From Hyphomicrobiales bacterium (GTDB lineage: Bacteria > Pseudomonadota > Alphaproteobacteria > Rhizobiales > Beijerinckiaceae), in the NCBI GenBank assembly GCA_947455025.1, contig CANGLU010000025.1, positions 1 to 36,355 of the forward strand: a stretch of DNA of 36,355 nucleotides, written 5' to 3'. This document shows, piece after piece, positions 33,787-36,355 of the stretch; position 1 is the first letter of the stretch; each line of letters starts with the position of its first letter. Both the position numbers and the translations under genes were made by a program. A model generated the notes under the pieces. It did not search any database. It saw nothing but the letters and a program-made list of their open reading frames with translations, and was not told the origin of the DNA.

Positions 33787-35478
33787 ATGTCTGGTCACAC
33801 GGTATTGTTGAATATGTTGGGTGGAATTTGCCTGCTTTTATGGGCAACCCGCATGGTTAAAACCGGGGTCATGCGGGCCTTTGGTGAAAAGTTTAGACGC
33901 TCTATTGGCCATGTGACCCGTCGGCCGCTTATTGCCTGCCTGACCGGAATAGGTGTCGCAGCCGCCGTTCAAAGCGCTTCGGCCACCGCCCTTATTGTCG
34001 TGTCCTTTATCGAGCGCGCCTTGATACCGCTTTCGACCGGATTGGCGGTCATGCTCGGTGCGGATATCGGATCCACCCTTGTTGTGCAGTCCTTGTCGTT
34101 CAAGATTACCGGCCTCGTTCCTGTTTTTCTATGTCTCGGCTTTTTTGCATTCATGCTGTCCAAATCGTCACTCTATCAGCAAATTGGACGTATTCTTATC
34201 GGCCTCAGCCTTATGATTATGTCACTCGGAATGGTCGTCGGCGCGAGTGCGACGATGCGCGAGAGCCCTTTGTTCACCCTCGTTCTACAACGGCTCGGTG
34301 ACGACATGCTGATGCCAATTGTGCTTGGCGCGGTGTTGACGTGGCTATTTCACTCCAGCGTGGCTTTTATCTTGCTCGTCTCCTCCCTTGCCGGTTCGGG
34401 CATGATTGCCACTCCCGTGGCGATTGGACTGGTGCTAGGCGCCAATATCGGGTCGGGCTTTATTCCAATCGGCTTATCCTTCGGCACGCCAGCGGCCGTG
34501 CGGCGCGTGCTGTATGGTAATTTAGCTTTCAGGCTTTTGGGTGTCATTATCGTAGCGCTCGGCATTCAATATGCACTACCGCTTTTGGCCGAAATCGATC
34601 CCGATCCGGCTCGTCAAATCGCTAATTTTCATTCGCTCTTCAATATTGCAATTGCAATGGTGTTCTTGCCCCTGACCTCGATTGCGGCCGATCGGCTGAC
34701 ATCATTTATTCCGGAAGCAACGGGTACCGAGCCCGGTCACCCCGAGCATCTGGATGACGCGCTTTTAGTCCGTCCTGCCATGGCGATTTCCGGAGCATCG
34801 CGCGAGGTGATGAACCTCTCGAGTATCGTTGAGACCATGCTGCGCGAAGTTATTCTTGCCTTCGAAAAAGATGGCGCCCATCGACGTGAAAAAATTAAAG
34901 AACTCGATGTGCCTGTCGATCGGCTCCACGAGGCCATTAAACTCTATTTAACGCGATTGATGCGTCAACCTCTATCCGACGAGGACAGCCGAAAGACATT
35001 CAACCTCATCGTATACACCACCAATCTCGAGCATATTGGGGATATCATCGATAAAAGCCTCTTGGAATTAGCGGCTAAAATGCAACGGCAACATTTAACA
35101 TTTTCCGATGAAGGGTGGGCCGAAATATCGGCACTTCATGCCCGCATCGTTGATCAAATGCGTCTTGCCATTACCGTCTTTATGACCGGCGACCATGAAA
35201 TGGCGCGCGAACTCGTCGCAGAAAAAGACAAGATTCGCCAAGCTGAAAAACAAGCGGCCGAAAGTCATTTCGGACGTTTACGGGATGGAACCTTGGCATC
35301 GATTGAAACCACGGCACTTCACCTTGATATTATAAGAGACCTAAAGCGCATCAACGCGCATATAACGTCTGTCGCCTATCCAATTTTGGAGGCGACAGGC
35401 GCGATCAGCGAAAGCCGGCTGAAGATGGTAACACCGTTGGACAATTCAACGGTTGTTTACGCAAAAAGCCCCGCGTGA
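33787..35478 (+). CDS. Na+/phosphate cotransporter with PhoU-like domain (NptA/PNaS family) (563 aa)
   Basis: An inner-membrane symporter. The first Na_Pi_cotrans repeat holds GIGVAAAVQSASATALIVVSFIE, with the QSxSAT motif at 62-67; the second has WLFHSSVAFILLVSSLAGSGMI with NIGSG downstream. After about 330 residues, a helical PhoU-like domain follows (NLSSIVETMLREVILAFEKDG, NLIVYTTNLEHIGDIIDKSLLELAAKM, HLDIIRDLKRINAHITSVAYPIL). This matches bacterial YjbB/NptA-type proteins, which export or import phosphate. The final residues (KSPA) are encoded by a terminator arm, with the TGA in its loop. No weak or alternative start is needed; the ATG is at 33787. Confidence 0.92.
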   Translation: MSGHTVLLNMLGGICLLLWATRMVKTGVMRAFGEKFRRSIGHVTRRPLIACLTGIGVAAAVQSASATALIVVSFIERALIPLSTGLAVMLGADIGSTLVVQSLSFKITGLVPVFLCLGFFAFMLSKSSLYQQIGRILIGLSLMIMSLGMVVGASATMRESPLFTLVLQRLGDDMLMPIVLGAVLTWLFHSSVAFILLVSSLAGSGMIATPVAIGLVLGANIGSGFIPIGLSFGTPAAVRRVLYGNLAFRLLGVIIVALGIQYALPLLAEIDPDPARQIANFHSLFNIAIAMVFLPLTSIAADRLTSFIPEATGTEPGHPEHLDDALLVRPAMAISGASREVMNLSSIVETMLREVILAFEKDGAHRREKIKELDVPVDRLHEAIKLYLTRLMRQPLSDEDSRKTFNLIVYTTNLEHIGDIIDKSLLELAAKMQRQHLTFSDEGWAEISALHARIVDQMRLAITVFMTGDHEMARELVAEKDKIRQAEKQAAESHFGRLRDGTLASIETTALHLDIIRDLKRINAHITSVAYPILEATGAISESRLKMVTPLDNSTVVYAKSPA

Positions 35479-35488
35479 ACGGGGCTTT
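35465..35488. terminator. Bidirectional terminator between the cotransporter and the VOC gene
   Basis: AAAGCCCCG (35465-35473), CGTGAA loop, CGGGGCTTT (35480-35488). The T run is strongest on the minus strand, following the VOC gene. The cotransporter stop codon (TGA, 35476-35478) is inside the loop. Confidence 0.9.
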
Positions 35489-35566
35489 AATCTTCCTTCA
35501 ATCCCGAAGAATTCAGCAATTCATTGAATGCGCGGACGCGAGCGACAATTATAATCGCGCTATTCA

Positions 35567-35953
35567 TCATCCAACAGGTGAGCACAGTTCGACAAGTAGT
35601 CCATCGGGACAGCGCACATAGGCTACCACTTGACCCCATGGCTTTGCCATTGGTGGTTTAAGGACTTTTGCGCCTGCGGCGATGGCCTTCTCAAAGGCCG
35701 ATTGAACATCATCCGTGACAAGGGCGATTTCCATACCCAAAGGCATGGATGACGCATCAGCCTTCACATATCCCTCGGGTAAATTTGATATGCCCAATTG
35801 ATGACTGGCAAAGCCGAGCGCTGTGCTTCCTGTCTCTATCTCGCCATAGCCACTTTCATGATAAAAGCGCCGCGGTAGTCCAAAGGCTTTCTCAAAAAAA
35901 GCAAGCGACTCCTCAACATCGCTAACATAGAGAATGGTGTATCCTAATTTCAT
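35567..35953 (-). CDS. VOC-family (glyoxalase/bleomycin-resistance-like) protein (128 aa)
   Basis: A paired beta-alpha-beta-beta-beta VOC fold. The N-terminal module is MKLGYTILYVSDVEESLAFFEKAFGLPRRFYHESGYGEIETGSTALGFASH and the C-terminal module is GMEIALVTDDVQSAFEKAIAAGAKVLKPPMAKPWGQVVAYVRCPDGLLVELCSPVG. The C-terminal glutamate in LLVELC is conserved, but the usual first-strand metal His is not seen, so the metal site may be incomplete. The start at 35953 is chosen over a GTG three codons upstream because AGGTGG is five bases before it. Enzyme activity and substrate unknown. It lies between two near-identical terminators. Confidence 0.85.
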   Translation of the reverse strand: MKLGYTILYVSDVEESLAFFEKAFGLPRRFYHESGYGEIETGSTALGFASHQLGISNLPEGYVKADASSMPLGMEIALVTDDVQSAFEKAIAAGAKVLKPPMAKPWGQVVAYVRCPDGLLVELCSPVG

Positions 35954-36014
35954 TTCGCCCACCTAAATTCGCGTTAATCCCGCTTTGTTAAGCCCAGTAA
36001 ACTTTAAACGCAAA

Positions 36015-36036
36015 AAGCCCCGCGCAAACGGGGCTT
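36015..36036 (-). terminator. Terminator of the rpmJ transcript
   Basis: AAGCCCCG (36015-36022), CGCAAA loop, CGGGGCTT (36029-36036). On the minus strand it is followed by TTTTTG. It lies 40 bases after the rpmJ stop. The 29-base block 36008-36036 differs from 35459-35487 at only two loop bases. Confidence 0.88.
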
Positions 36037-36075
36037 CAAACGTAGCTCAACGATAAAAACTCGATCAGCGGCGAA

Positions 36076-36201
36076 TTAACCCTGACGCGCCTTATAGCGT
36101 GGCTGGGTCTTGTTGATGATGTATACGCGGCCCTTGCGACGAACCAGCTGGTTGTCGCGGTGACGCTCGCGGAGGCTCTTGAGGCTGTTGCGGATTTTCA
36201 T
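36076..36201 (-). CDS. rpmJ: Ribosomal protein L36 (bL36, 41 aa)
   Basis: The smallest large-subunit ribosomal protein. [41 protein letters not shown] is the bL36 pattern: [40 protein letters not shown], typical of alphaproteobacteria. It lacks the zinc-binding cysteines, so it is the C-minus type. AGGA lies seven bases before the ATG at 36201. It stands alone rather than in the spc operon, as is common in this class, next to a tRNA gene. Confidence 0.95.
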   Translation of the reverse strand: MKIRNSLKSLRERHRDNQLVRRKGRVYIINKTQPRYKARQG

Positions 36202-36306
36202 AACCGTATCCTATCCAAAATTCTGTGCGGTTTCCCGCTTCGCGTCTTCCATAACCCAGAATGTGGGCCGTTACCAGCGCCAAATCCCATAAATTCCGTC
36301 ACCAAA

Positions 36307-36355
<49 letters not shown>

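Overview
The window looks like a chromosomal segment of an alphaproteobacterium with moderate GC content. The evidence is an alphaproteobacterial-style MotA with MotB proteins carrying the GGHGGGHGGAWK linker, Kup-type potassium transporters, a cobalamin riboswitch on a NiCoT cobalt transporter, and FNR/FixK-like boxes. Genus cannot be fixed from the sequence. Most genes are housekeeping or transport genes in short operons on both strands. No phage, CRISPR array or defence island is visible.

Layout. 1-140: the 5' end of an IS256-type insertion sequence running off the left edge. 277-834: a small unrecognised protein and a DUF1330 protein. 874-5405 (minus): a periplasmic Sel1-like protein, an unknown 161-aa protein, then motA and two consecutive motB genes (a flagellar stator locus). 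5490-6199: an intact IS1595/IS1016-type element with perfect 15-bp inverted repeats and an 8-bp target duplication. 6373-8255: a secreted Rap1a/Tai-like protein and glycerol kinase. 8283-13921: a voltage-gated-type K+ channel, a cold-shock protein and two convergent kup genes. 14107-19284: a short-chain dehydrogenase-like protein lacking the YxxxK motif, divergent from an adaptor/permease/ATPase ABC export cassette, followed by a convergent Fsr-like MFS exporter. 19448-20760: cobalamin riboswitch and NiCoT transporter. 20803-23081: EamA transporter, UppP, cytochrome c. 23314-25193: two overlapping 2OG-Fe(II) oxygenase genes and a small secreted protein. 25239-28485: EamA transporter, YbaK-like deacylase, a small unknown protein, a BPL_N/glutamine-amidotransferase-like protein and an ABM-like protein. 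28626-30563: third kup. 31013-33466: feoA, feoB and a Cys-rich FeoB-associated membrane protein. 33787-35478: Na+/phosphate cotransporter with PhoU domain. 35567-36355 (minus): VOC protein, rpmJ (L36) and the 3' part of tRNA-Val(GAC).

Themes. Ion transport dominates: three Kup proteins and one K+ channel lie within about 22 kb, with ferrous iron uptake (Feo), cobalt uptake and phosphate uptake nearby. The clearest regulation visible is the B12 riboswitch, a pair of FNR-like half-site palindromes between cytochrome c and the oxygenase pair, and two perfect inverted repeats upstream of kup (9979-9997) and of the ABC cassette (14876-14895).

I did not find a clearly new multi-gene system. The most unusual sequence-level signal is a shared terminator type (AAAAGCCCCGC...GCGGGGCTTT) whose arm encodes the last residues (KSPA) of two unrelated proteins and whose loop holds their stop codons. 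A near-identical copy lies about 550 bp from the second one.
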